A stretch of 64,000 nt of DNA from Streptomyces venezuelae (lineage in GTDB: Bacteria > Actinomycetota > Actinomycetes > Streptomycetales > Streptomycetaceae), in NCBI RefSeq assembly GCF_008642375.1, contig NZ_CP029194.1, positions 3,162,001-3,226,000 of the forward strand, in the 5' to 3' direction. Below, piece after piece: positions 15,121 through 25,312 of this stretch. The stretch's first letter is position 1. Every line of letters begins with the position of its first letter. The position numbers and the translations under genes were made by a program. The notes under the pieces were generated by a model. That model was not told the origin of the DNA, made no database searches, and saw only the letters and a list, made by a program, of their open reading frames with translations.

Positions 15121-16473
15121 ATGGCCACGGCCGTGACGCCGGTGCCGGCGGTCGACCCGGAGGTACGGACCGGCTCGCCGGCTCCGGCGCTCCGTCCCGA
15201 CGTGCGGGACCGGATCCGCCGGGCCGGGGCGCTGTCCCCGGTCCTCGCCGTGATCGCGCTGCTGCTCGTCCCGGGCGGCGGCGGCGCTCAGGGCGGCACC
15301 GGCGGCACCGGCACGATCGCGGACGCGGCCTCCGGGCTCCTCGTCGTGATCTGCCTCGTGCGGCTGCTGCGCGGCGGCGCACGGCCGCTGACCCGGGCGG
15401 CGGCCGTCGTCCTCGGGCTGCCCGTCCTCGGGATCTGCCTGGCCGCGATCACCTCGAACGACCCGGCGGCGAGCCTGCCGGGTGTCGCCCGCTACGTACA
15501 GGTCTTCGTCCTGGTCCCGGCGGCCGTGCTCCTGATGATCCGCGACCGGCGGGACTTCGCCGTGGTCGCCTGGGGGCTCGTCGGTCTCGCGCTGGTCCAG
15601 GGCGCGGTGGGGGTCGTCCAGTACCTGACCGGCACGGGCGCCTCGTACATGGGTGAGGACATCCGGGCCGTCGGCACCTTCGGGCCGACCGATGTGATGG
15701 GCATGGCGACGGTCGTGTCGTACGGGCTCGTCGTCGTCACCGGGATCGCGCTCGGCAGCCGGCCCGGCCGGGCCCGGACGGCGGCGCTGGTCTGCGCGGC
15801 GCTGCTCTTCCTGCCGCTGGTGCTGTCCTTCAGCCGGGGCGCGTGGATCGCGACCGTGCTCGCCTGCGGCATCCAGCTGCTGCTCGCCGGGCCCCGGCGG
15901 GCGGCGCGGGTGGCGCTCGCGGCCGGGGCGCTCGGGGTGGTGCTCGTCGGCGGTCTCGGCATCGGCTCCGCGATGGTGAAGGAGCGGGTCGCCAGCATCA
16001 CGCAGGTGGCGGCGGCGCCGGACCAGTCGGTGACGGACCGGTACACAATGTGGGCGGCGGCCGGGCGGATGTGGAGCACGGATCCGGTCACGGGTGTCGG
16101 CCTCAAGGGCTTCCCCGCGTACCGCGACTCGAACGCCTCGCTCGCGCTCTCCTCCGGCAGCGACACGGCCGGGGCGGGCGCCGCCTTCCAGCGGCAGCCG
16201 CTGCTGTCCCCGCACAACATGTACCTGCTGGTGCTCAGTGAGCAGGGCCTTCTGGGGCTCCTCGCGCTGGCGGGCAGCTGGGTGGCGCTGCTCGTCGGCG
16301 CGCTGCGGCGGCGACGCCTCGGCGCGGACTGCGCGCTCGTCGCCTCGGGCCTGCTGTCCTGGCAGCTCATCGACTTCTTCTACGCGGACATCGGCGGCCC
16401 CTCGACGGTGCTGATGTCGGTCGTGTTCGGCCTGGCGGCCTGGTGGTCGCTGGCGGAGGTGCGGAGTGCGTGA
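15121..16473 (+). CDS. O-antigen ligase/polymerase family protein (Wzy-like)
   Basis: A 450-residue membrane protein with roughly ten hydrophobic helices and a large extracytoplasmic loop late in the chain (about 295-375), the Wzy_C-type topology of O-antigen polymerases and WaaL ligases. It contains FSRGAWIA before a long helix and the loop HNMYLLVLSEQGLLG, typical of this superfamily. In a Wzx/Wzy system it would polymerise repeat units outside the membrane. ATG 15121 lies two nt after the priming-transferase stop, with GGAGCTGAGG upstream. It overlaps the flippase gene by 8 nt. Polymerase rather than ligase is inferred from cluster context. Confidence 0.82.
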   Translation: MATAVTPVPAVDPEVRTGSPAPALRPDVRDRIRRAGALSPVLAVIALLLVPGGGGAQGGTGGTGTIADAASGLLVVICLVRLLRGGARPLTRAAAVVLGLPVLGICLAAITSNDPAASLPGVARYVQVFVLVPAAVLLMIRDRRDFAVVAWGLVGLALVQGAVGVVQYLTGTGASYMGEDIRAVGTFGPTDVMGMATVVSYGLVVVTGIALGSRPGRARTAALVCAALLFLPLVLSFSRGAWIATVLACGIQLLLAGPRRAARVALAAGALGVVLVGGLGIGSAMVKERVASITQVAAAPDQSVTDRYTMWAAAGRMWSTDPVTGVGLKGFPAYRDSNASLALSSGSDTAGAGAAFQRQPLLSPHNMYLLVLSEQGLLGLLALAGSWVALLVGALRRRRLGADCALVASGLLSWQLIDFFYADIGGPSTVLMSVVFGLAAWWSLAEVRSA

Positions 16474-18415
16474 CCCGTGGGCCGGGGAGCCGGAGCCCAC
16501 GGACACCTCGTGGCCCGGCGCCCCGCGCCCCGCTTCCCGGCCGCCCTGCGGCACCCCGCTGACCGACCCCTGGCCGACCGCGCCTCCGGGCCCCACGGAC
16601 TCCCCGTGGACCCCGGAGGCCTCGGTGCTGCCGGGGGCGGGAGCGCGTACGGGCACCGCCGTACGGGCGGACCCGGTGCGGGTGCGGGCTCCGCGCGGCC
16701 GTCGGGCGCACGCCCGGGCGCGGGTGCGGGCCGGGGCCGACCGGGTCCAGGGGCGGGGCTTTCTCGCGAAGGCCGCCGCCGTGACCGCCGCGCTCACCGC
16801 CGTCGGGGCGCTGCTCGGGCTCGTACGCGACCAGATCCTCGCCGGGTACTTCGGCGCGGGCGCGGAGACGGACGCCTTCCTGGTGGCGTGGACGGTTCCC
16901 GAGTTCGCCTCGACGCTGCTCATCGAGGACGCGCTCGCGCTGATCCTGGTGCCGGCCTTCTCCCGGGCGCTCGCCCGCCGTTCGGGCAGCCTCTTCGGGG
17001 ATCCGGTGCGCGCCCTCGTGCGCGGCACGCTCCCGCGGCTCACCCTCGCCGTCGCGGTCATCGCCACCGTGCTCGTCCTGGCGGCGCCGCTGATCGTCTC
17101 CGCCCTCGCGCCCGGCCTGCCCGACCCGCGGCTCGCCGTCGACTGCACCCGGCTGACCGCGACCTGCGTGCTGTCCTTCGCTCTGGTGGGGTACTGCTCG
17201 GCGGCGCTCCGCGCGCACGGCTGCTTCCTGCCGCCGGCGGCGATCTACGTGGCGTACAACGTCGGCATCATCGGCACGATCCTGGTGCTGCGCGAACCGT
17301 GGGGCGTGCGGTCCGCCGCCGCCGGGGTCGCGGTCGGCGGGGTCCTGATGGTCCTCGTCCAGGCACCGTCGCTCCTCCGCGAGCTGCGGGCCCGCCCGGT
17401 GCCGAAGGAGGAGCCGACCGCGCTCGCGCCCGACGGCGGGCCGGCCGGTCAGGAGGGGCGCATCCTCGTCCTCGGGCTCATCGCACCCGTCGTCGCCTTC
17501 TCGCTGTGCCGGCAGTCCCAGACGCTCATCGAGCGGTTCCTCGCCTCGCCGCTGCCGGCCGGAGCCATCTCGCATCTGAACTACGCGCAGAAGGTCGCGC
17601 AGATGCCGATGATCCTCTCCCTGATGCTGTGCACGGTCAGCTTCCCCGTGGTCGCCCGCGCCCTCGCGGCGGGCGAGACCGAGGCGGCCCGCCGCCGGGT
17701 CGAGCGGGACCTGCTGCTCGCCGCCGTCGTCGTGCTCGTCGGCGCCTCGACGGTGATCGCCGCCGCCCCCAAGATCGTCGAACTGCTCTTCGAGCGGGGA
17801 GAGTTCGACCGTACCGACACCGTCGCCACCGCCGCCGTCATGCGCGTCTACTCCCTCGGCCTCCTCGGCCAGACCATGGTCGGCGCCCTCGTCCGCTGCT
17901 ACTTCTCCGCCGCCCGCCCCCTCTGGTACCCGGCCACCGCCATGGCCGCCGGGCTCGCCACGACCACCGTCGCCGGGATCTTCGGAGCCCACTACTGGGG
18001 CGTCGTCGGCATCGCCGCCGCCAACGCCCTCGGCATCACCTGCTCCGCCGTCCTGCTGCTGCGCGGCGCACACCGGCAGGCCGTGCCGGTCCGGGTCGAC
18101 CGGCTCGGCGAAGGGCTCCTCCGGCTCGCCACCGCCGGCGCGTGGGCCACCGGCGCCGGCTGGCTCTGTTCCGTCGGGATCGACTCCCCCGCCCTCTCCG
18201 TCACCGTCGCCACCGCCGTCGTCGTCGGCGTCTTCCTGCTCTTCATCGCCTGCGCCGCCAAGGCGCCGGAGATCCCGCCCCTGCCCCGCTCCGCCTCCCG
18301 GAGGACCGACCATGCCCGCCCCCACCGCGCTGCGCCGACTGCTGCCGAAGCCGCCCCTGTGGGTGAAACCGCCCCTGTGGGTGGCGATGTACCACTCGAT
18401 CACGGACCCCGGTGA
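16466..18415 (+). CDS. MurJ/MviN-type lipid-linked oligosaccharide flippase (Wzx role)
   Basis: A 649-residue MOP-superfamily transporter of the MurJ/MviN branch with about 14 helices from residue 95 on. A Pro/Arg-rich cytoplasmic N-terminal tail of roughly 90 residues precedes the first helix, and a polar C-terminal tail follows the last. Typical segments are the AKAAAVTAALTAVGALLGLVRD start, AETDAFLVA, and LLFERGEFD near residue 450. In this cluster it most likely flips the lipid-linked EPS unit; a housekeeping MurJ is expected elsewhere in the genome. The 3' end overlaps the deacetylase gene by 104 nt, an unusually long overlap. GTG start within the 3' end of the wzy-like gene. Confidence 0.85.
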   Translation: MRDPWAGEPEPTDTSWPGAPRPASRPPCGTPLTDPWPTAPPGPTDSPWTPEASVLPGAGARTGTAVRADPVRVRAPRGRRAHARARVRAGADRVQGRGFLAKAAAVTAALTAVGALLGLVRDQILAGYFGAGAETDAFLVAWTVPEFASTLLIEDALALILVPAFSRALARRSGSLFGDPVRALVRGTLPRLTLAVAVIATVLVLAAPLIVSALAPGLPDPRLAVDCTRLTATCVLSFALVGYCSAALRAHGCFLPPAAIYVAYNVGIIGTILVLREPWGVRSAAAGVAVGGVLMVLVQAPSLLRELRARPVPKEEPTALAPDGGPAGQEGRILVLGLIAPVVAFSLCRQSQTLIERFLASPLPAGAISHLNYAQKVAQMPMILSLMLCTVSFPVVARALAAGETEAARRRVERDLLLAAVVVLVGASTVIAAAPKIVELLFERGEFDRTDTVATAAVMRVYSLGLLGQTMVGALVRCYFSAARPLWYPATAMAAGLATTTVAGIFGAHYWGVVGIAAANALGITCSAVLLLRGAHRQAVPVRVDRLGEGLLRLATAGAWATGAGWLCSVGIDSPALSVTVATAVVVGVFLLFIACAAKAPEIPPLPRSASRRTDHARPHRAAPTAAEAAPVGETAPVGGDVPLDHGPR

Positions 18416-19121
18416 CGACCCGTACCACGTGACCGTCTCCCCCGTCCGCTTCGCCCGGCAGATGCACTGGCTCGGCGACCGGGGGCTGCGCGGGGTCTCG
18501 GTGCGGGAGCTGCTCGCCGCCACCGCGGCCGGGCGCGCCAAGGGGCTCGTCGGCCTCACCTTCGACGACGGCTACGCCGACTTCCTCGACTCGGCACTGC
18601 CGCTGCTGCGCCGTCACGGCTTCACCGCCACCGTGTACGTCCTGCCGGGCCGGCTCGGCGGCGAGAACGCCTGGGACACCGAGGGCCCGCGCAAGACGCT
18701 CCTCGACGAGGACGGCATCCTGCGGATCGCCGCGGCCGGCATGGAGATCGGCTCCCACGGCCTGACCCACGTCCCGCTCACCGAGGCCGACGACACGGCG
18801 CTCGCGGACGAGACCCGGCGCAGCCGCGAGCTCCTGGAGGAAATGACCGGCGACACCGTCGACGGCTTCTGCTACCCGTACGGGAAGGTCGACCCACGCG
18901 TCATCCACGCCGTGCGGAAGGCCGGCTACCGCCACGCCTGCGCGATCGACCCCGGCCCGCACACCAGCGCGTACGCCCTGCCCCGCGTCCACATCGGCGA
19001 GGACGACACGTCCTGGCGGCTCACGGCCAAGCGCGTGCTGCATCCGCTGCGCCGCCGCCATCCCGTCGACGTGTTCCCCTCGCAGGCCCAGACGGGACCC
19101 GCCGTGGTCGGTGCGCCATGA
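18312..19121 (+). CDS. Polysaccharide deacetylase (NodB homology domain)
   Basis: A 269-residue CE4-type deacetylase, without a clear signal peptide. Metal-binding and catalytic motifs are visible: TFDDGYADF (Asp85, Asp86) and SHGLTH (His149, His153), plus the RSRELLEEMTG and FCYPYGK segments of the family. It probably N-deacetylates amino sugars of the EPS or its lipid-linked precursor. ATG 18312 has an excellent GGAGG five nt upstream, which supports this start although it lies 104 nt inside the flippase gene. Its stop overlaps the next gene (ATGA). Residues 13-24 include a doubled PPLWV unit created by an 18-bp tandem duplication in the overlap. Confidence 0.9.
   Translation: MPAPTALRRLLPKPPLWVKPPLWVAMYHSITDPGDDPYHVTVSPVRFARQMHWLGDRGLRGVSVRELLAATAAGRAKGLVGLTFDDGYADFLDSALPLLRRHGFTATVYVLPGRLGGENAWDTEGPRKTLLDEDGILRIAAAGMEIGSHGLTHVPLTEADDTALADETRRSRELLEEMTGDTVDGFCYPYGKVDPRVIHAVRKAGYRHACAIDPGPHTSAYALPRVHIGEDDTSWRLTAKRVLHPLRRRHPVDVFPSQAQTGPAVVGAP
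18351..18383 (+). repeat. 18-bp tandem duplication inside the flippase/deacetylase overlap
   Basis: CCGCCCCTGTGGGTG occurs at 18351-18365 and again at 18369-18383, an 18-bp period. It encodes PPLWVK-PPLWVA in the deacetylase frame and APVGET-APVGGD in the flippase frame, so the duplication is neutral to both frames. Confidence 0.85.
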
Positions 19122-20251
19122 GGGTCCTGCACGTCATCACCGGGCTCGGCATCGGCGGCGCCGAGCAGCAGCTGCGGCTCCTCCTGCGTCACCTCCCGGT
19201 CCAGCACGGGGTGGTGACCCTCACCAACCCGGGCGCGGTCGCCGCGGGCATCGAGTCCGACGGCACCCCCGTCACCCACCTGGGCATGGCCGGCAACCGC
19301 GACCTCGGCGCGCTCCCCCGCCTCGCGCGGATCGTCCGCCAGGGCCGCTACGACCTCGTCCACACGCACCTCTACCGGGCGTGCGTGTACGGCAGGCTCG
19401 CGGCCCGGCTCGCCGGGGTCCGGCGGGTCATCGCCACCGAGCACTCGCTCGGCGAGGCCCAGATCGAGGGCCGCCCGCTCTCCGCCGGCACCCGCGCCCT
19501 GTACCTGGCCTCCGAACGGCTCGGCACCTCCACGGTCGCCGTCTCGCCCAGCGTGGCCCGCCGGCTCGCCGACTGGGGGGTACCCGCGGCCCGTATCCAG
19601 GTCGTGCCCAACGGCATCGAGAGCGGCCGTTTCGCCTTCGACGCCCGCGCCCGCCGCCTCACCCGGGGCGTCCTCGGCATCCCCGAGGACGCCTACGTCG
19701 TCGGCGGGGTGGGGCGGCTCGCGCCGGGAAAGCGCTTCGACCGGCTCGTCCGGGCCGTGGCCTCCGTGCCGGAGGCCCGGCTGCTCCTCGTCGGCGACGG
19801 CGAGCACCGCGAGGAGCTGCTGCGGGTGGCCCGGGAGTGCGGGGCCGCCGACCGGGTGCTGCTCGCCGGGGCCTGCGAGGACCCGCCGTCCGTCGCCTCG
19901 CTCGGCCCCTCGCTGCCCGAACTGCTCTCCGCCATGGACGCCTTCGTGTCCACGTCCCCCGACGAGACCTTCGGACTCGCCGTCGTCGAGGCGCTGGCCG
20001 CGGGCCTGCCCGTGCTCTACGTGGCCTGCCCCGCGATCGACGACCTGCCGCCGGACGCGGCTCCGGGCGCGCGCCGGATCGGCGAGTCCGTGCCCGAGCT
20101 GATCTCCGCGCTGCGCGGCATCCGGGACGCCCGGCTCGCCCGGCTCCCGCAGCCGGCGGCCGCCCGCCGCTACGACATCGCCCGCAGCGCAGGGCAGCTG
20201 ATGTCCCTCTACGACCAGGCCGTCCACGGCACCCCCTCCCCCGCGAAGTGA
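19118..20251 (+). CDS. EPS glycosyltransferase, GT4 family (second)
   Basis: A 377-residue GT-B glycosyltransferase. N-terminal ITGLGIGGAEQQ and DLVHTHLYRA, hinge VVPNGIESGRF, VGRLAPGKRFDRL and the donor-site segment SPDETFGLAVVEALAAG mark the family. It is cytoplasmic or membrane-peripheral and acts on the lipid-linked intermediate. Its ATG overlaps the deacetylase TGA (ATGA). It is distinct from the GT at 12540, so the repeat unit probably contains at least three sugars: one priming plus two GT additions, assuming no genes elsewhere contribute. Confidence 0.9.
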   Translation: MRVLHVITGLGIGGAEQQLRLLLRHLPVQHGVVTLTNPGAVAAGIESDGTPVTHLGMAGNRDLGALPRLARIVRQGRYDLVHTHLYRACVYGRLAARLAGVRRVIATEHSLGEAQIEGRPLSAGTRALYLASERLGTSTVAVSPSVARRLADWGVPAARIQVVPNGIESGRFAFDARARRLTRGVLGIPEDAYVVGGVGRLAPGKRFDRLVRAVASVPEARLLLVGDGEHREELLRVARECGAADRVLLAGACEDPPSVASLGPSLPELLSAMDAFVSTSPDETFGLAVVEALAAGLPVLYVACPAIDDLPPDAAPGARRIGESVPELISALRGIRDARLARLPQPAAARRYDIARSAGQLMSLYDQAVHGTPSPAK

Positions 20252-20264
20252 GAGAGCCCGCACG

Positions 20265-20984
20265 ATGAACACCACCCCAACCCGGTCCTTCCCGCCCGCC
20301 GGGCTCCGCCGCCCCGGCCGCTGGGCCGTGCTCCCCGCCGCCGTCCTCGCAGGGGCCGCCCTCGGCGGCGGGTACGGAGCGCTCAAGACCCCGCAGTACG
20401 CGGCGACCAGCTACGTCATCGTCGTACCGGCCGAGAAGTCCGACCCGGCGGCGGCGCTCGGCTTCGCCCAGGCCTACGGGCGGGTCGCCACCGACATCGC
20501 GGTGACCGGCGACGCACAGGTGTGGGCGGGCGTCACCGCCGACACCCTGCGCAGGAGCGTGCAGGCTGCGACCTCCCCGGACGCGCCGATGATCTCGATC
20601 ACCGCCCGGGCCGAGAAGCCCGCGAAAGCCGTGTCCATGGCCGACGGGGTGGCCCGCGCGCTCGTCCTCAACAGCACGCACGTCGCGGGCAGCACGGGCG
20701 TCAAGGTCGTCCAGTTCTCGCGCGCCACCAAGCCGGTCACCCCGGTGTCCCCGTCGGCGCCGCTCTCCGCGCTCGTCGGCGCCTGTGCGGGCGGGCTGCT
20801 CGGCGGCCTGGTCCTGCTCGTCCGCCCGAAGCGCGGCACCGCGCGCGGCGAGGCCCGCCACTCCCGGCAGACCACCCCGGCCGCCCCGGGGACGCCCACC
20901 ACCCCCTCCGGCACCTCCCCCACGTCCGCCGCGGTGCCCGCCCCCGCGGTCGCCTCGCACCAGCCGGAACCGGAGGCGGTGTGA
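20265..20984 (+). CDS. Wzz/YveK-type chain-length or polysaccharide co-polymerase subunit
   Basis: A 239-residue protein with two membrane helices (about 20-38 and 167-186) flanking a 125-residue extracytoplasmic domain, the topology of Wzz/CapA-type co-polymerases that control polysaccharide chain length. TPQYAATSYVIVVP after the first helix and SAPLSALVGACAGGLLGG for the second helix fit the family. The C-terminal 50 residues form a Pro/Thr-rich cytoplasmic tail without a tyrosine-kinase domain or Tyr cluster, so any BY-kinase partner must be separate. ATG 20265, GAGAGAGCC upstream, 13 nt after the previous stop. Confidence 0.78.
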   Translation: MNTTPTRSFPPAGLRRPGRWAVLPAAVLAGAALGGGYGALKTPQYAATSYVIVVPAEKSDPAAALGFAQAYGRVATDIAVTGDAQVWAGVTADTLRRSVQAATSPDAPMISITARAEKPAKAVSMADGVARALVLNSTHVAGSTGVKVVQFSRATKPVTPVSPSAPLSALVGACAGGLLGGLVLLVRPKRGTARGEARHSRQTTPAAPGTPTTPSGTSPTSAAVPAPAVASHQPEPEAV

Positions 20985-22120
20985 CCCCGAGAGCGCTGCG
21001 GACCGAGATCTGCCGTGACGAGGAGCGGTTCGGGGGGCTGGCGGCCGAGTGGACGGCGCTGTACGGGCGCTGCTCCTCCGCCACCCCCTTCCAGTCCCAC
21101 TCCTGGCTGCACTCCTGGTGGCTCTCCTACGGGCGGCCCGGTGCGCTGCGGGTGGTGCTCGTACGACGGGAGAGCGGCGAACTCGTCGCCGCCGCGCCCC
21201 TGATGCGGGCCGGCGGGCCGCTGCCCGTCCTCACCCAGCTCGGCGGCACCATCACCGACTTCACGGACGTCCTCCTCGACGACGACTGCCCCGAGGCCGC
21301 GCCCGCCCTGGCCCGGGCCCTCGCCCGGGCGGCCGGGGGCGCGGTCGTCGACCTGCGGGAGGTACGCCCCGGGGCGGCCAGCGAGCGGGTCTTCGCGCAC
21401 TGGCGCGGGCCGCGCCGCCGGCTGCCCGACTCGCTGTGCCTGGAGCTGCCCGCCGTCCCCATGGAGGGGCTGCTCGAACGGATCCCCTCCGGGAAGGCCC
21501 AGCGGGTCCGCGCCAAACTCCGCAAGCTCGACGCCCTCGGCATCGACTCGCACGTCGTCACCGGCGACGAGGTCCCCGCCGCCCTCGACCGGCTCCTGAA
21601 GCTCCATCAGCTCCAGTGGCAGGGCCGCGGGGTGACCGCCGAGCACACGAGCAGGCGCTTCGCCCAGCACCTGACGCGGGCCGTGCGGCCCATGGTGGAG
21701 CGCGGCGACGCGATGGTCACCGAGTTCCGGCTCGCCGGGGACGTGGTGGCCGCCGACCTGACCCTGATGTCCCCCCGGCTCGCCGGCGGCTACCTGTACG
21801 GCGCCGACCCGGCGCTGCGGGCCCGCAAGGTCGACGTGGCGACGATGCTCCTGCGCCACGGGGCCCGCGAGACCAGCACCGGCGGGCGGGCCACGCTGAG
21901 CATGCTGCGCGGCACCGAGGCGTACAAGCAGCACTGGCGGCCCGAGACCGTCCGCAACCAGCGGCTGATGCTCGCGGGGCGGCGTACGGCCCCGCTCCTG
22001 TGGCTGCGCGCGGGCGCAGCCGACGGTCGCCGCTGGGCTGCCCGCCAGGCCCGGGAGCGGGCCTGGGTGGGACGTGCGCTGGCCCGGCTCCCCGGACGGA
22101 CGCCGAACGGCGGCGGATGA
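20981..22120 (+). CDS. GNAT-type acyl/aminoacyl transferase (CelD/BcsL-like)
   Basis: A 379-residue cytoplasmic protein with the two-lobed GNAT arrangement of the CelD/BcsL and FemAB-like families, which are common in EPS loci and acylate sugars or precursors. [16 protein letters not shown] near the N-terminus and the C-terminal [34 protein letters not shown] region (acyl-CoA lobe) are characteristic. GTG 20981 overlaps the previous TGA (GTGA). It is the last gene of the cluster and ends inside a hairpin. The acyl donor and target sugar are unknown. Confidence 0.82.
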   Translation: MTPRALRTEICRDEERFGGLAAEWTALYGRCSSATPFQSHSWLHSWWLSYGRPGALRVVLVRRESGELVAAAPLMRAGGPLPVLTQLGGTITDFTDVLLDDDCPEAAPALARALARAAGGAVVDLREVRPGAASERVFAHWRGPRRRLPDSLCLELPAVPMEGLLERIPSGKAQRVRAKLRKLDALGIDSHVVTGDEVPAALDRLLKLHQLQWQGRGVTAEHTSRRFAQHLTRAVRPMVERGDAMVTEFRLAGDVVAADLTLMSPRLAGGYLYGADPALRARKVDVATMLLRHGARETSTGGRATLSMLRGTEAYKQHWRPETVRNQRLMLAGRRTAPLLWLRAGAADGRRWAARQARERAWVGRALARLPGRTPNGGG

Positions 22121-22132
22121 TCTCCGCCGCCG
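22108..22132. terminator. Hairpin overlapping the stop of the EPS operon
   Basis: CGGCGGCGGA-TGATC-TCCGCCGCCG; the TGA of the GNAT gene sits in the loop. Convergent with the GH26 gene ending at 22154, so it can terminate both. Confidence 0.7.
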
Positions 22133-22153
22133 TCCGCACCGGGACCGGTCCGG

Positions 22154-23917
<1,764 letters not shown>

Positions 23918-23966
23918 TTAGAGGATTTCATCGCCCAGTTGGGGCACCCGAGATGAAGGGCATGCC

Positions 23967-25289
23967 GTGCCGCGCCGCCAGAGTTTCGACACCCGCGTTC
24001 CCACCGTCCTCGTGCGGCTCGACCGGAATCCCTTCCATCACGGCACTCTCGGCGCCGCGCGATCACTCGGGCGGGCGGGAATTCCGGTGCACGCCGTCAT
24101 CGAATCGAGCACCAGTCCGGTCACCCGGTCCCGCTATCTCCGCTCGGCCCGCACGGGCCCGGCGACGCCGTCCTCCGTCGAGCTCGCGGCGCTGCTGACC
24201 CGGATCGCCGACGAGATCGACGCCGCCACGCCCGATGAGCCGTCACATCCCGTGCTGGTCCTCCCCCTGGACGACGTCAGCGCCCTCGCCCTGGCCCGGC
24301 GGCGCGCCGGCCTCGCCCCGCGCTTCCTGCTGCCCGAGCAGACCGAGGAACAGCTCCTGCGGGTCGCGGACAAGGCCGGGCTCGCCAGGACCTGCGCGGC
24401 GCTCGGCCTGCCCCATCCGCGTACCGAACTCCCCACCGGCGCCGACGACGCCGCCGCCATGGCCTGGTCGCTCGGCCTCCCGGTGATCGCCAAGTGGAGC
24501 CGGCCCTGGCTGCTGCCGGCCGGCCGCGGGCTGCGCAGCACCTCGATCGTGCGGTCCCTCGCGGAGGTAAGGGAGTTGTACGACCGCACTCCCGAGGCCG
24601 GGAGCCGGCTGCTGCTCCAGGAGCTCCTGCCGGCGGGCCGGGACCTGGACTGGTTCTTCCACGGGTACGTGGACTCCGTCGGCCGCTGCGCGACGGGGGC
24701 CACCGGGCGCAAGGAGCGCTCCTGGCCCGACGGGGCGGGCCTGACGGCCGTGGGCCGCTGGGCGGCGAACCCGGCCGTGGAGCGGGCGGCCCGCGAGCTG
24801 CTCGACGCGCTCGGCTACCGGGGCGTGTGCGACCTGGACTTCCGGCTCGACCGGTCCACGGGCGCCTACCACCTGCTCGACTTCAACCCCCGGCCCGGCG
24901 CGCAGTTCCGGCTCTTCACCGACTCCGAGGGCCTGGACGTCGTGCGGGCGGCGCATCTGGACCTGACGGGCCGTCCGGTGCCGCCGCACTCCCCGGCGTA
25001 CGGCCGGCGGTTCGTCGTCGAGAACTACGCGGCGCTCTCGCTCGCCGCCTCCCCGCGCCGCCGGTACGCGGCCGAGCCCGGGGCAGCCCGGCGGCCGCGC
25101 ACCGAGCGCGCCTGGTTCGCGGCCGACGACCCGTGGCCCGCCCTCGCGATGGGCCGCGCCTGGCTGGCGCACCTCCTGCGCAGGGCCTGGGGCGCGACGG
25201 TCCGGCGCCTCGGCCCGGGGCCGGCCACGCACCCGGCCGCCGTCCCGCCGCCGCCCCGCACCACCCCCGACCAGCTCACCCCACGATGA
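23967..25289 (+). CDS. ATP-grasp superfamily carboxylate-amine ligase-like protein
   Basis: A 440-residue protein with an ATP-grasp fold: an N-terminal VRLDRNPFHHGTLGAARSLGRAGIPV segment, LLPEQTEEQLLRVADKAGLA leading into the nucleotide-binding domain, VIAKWSRPW with a phosphate-binding Lys, and DLDFRLD...YHLLDFNPRPGAQF with the Mg-binding Asp and Asn. ATP-grasp enzymes activate a carboxylate as acyl-phosphate for attack by an amine or thiol. GTG 23967 follows GAAGGG. Its stop overlaps the ATGA of the FAD enzyme, so the two act together, perhaps modifying a sugar or peptide component of the surface polymer. Substrates unknown. Confidence 0.8.
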   Translation: MPRRQSFDTRVPTVLVRLDRNPFHHGTLGAARSLGRAGIPVHAVIESSTSPVTRSRYLRSARTGPATPSSVELAALLTRIADEIDAATPDEPSHPVLVLPLDDVSALALARRRAGLAPRFLLPEQTEEQLLRVADKAGLARTCAALGLPHPRTELPTGADDAAAMAWSLGLPVIAKWSRPWLLPAGRGLRSTSIVRSLAEVRELYDRTPEAGSRLLLQELLPAGRDLDWFFHGYVDSVGRCATGATGRKERSWPDGAGLTAVGRWAANPAVERAARELLDALGYRGVCDLDFRLDRSTGAYHLLDFNPRPGAQFRLFTDSEGLDVVRAAHLDLTGRPVPPHSPAYGRRFVVENYAALSLAASPRRRYAAEPGAARRPRTERAWFAADDPWPALAMGRAWLAHLLRRAWGATVRRLGPGPATHPAAVPPPPRTTPDQLTPR

Positions 25290-25312
25290 GAACGATGAAG
25301 GCGGAAGGCACG

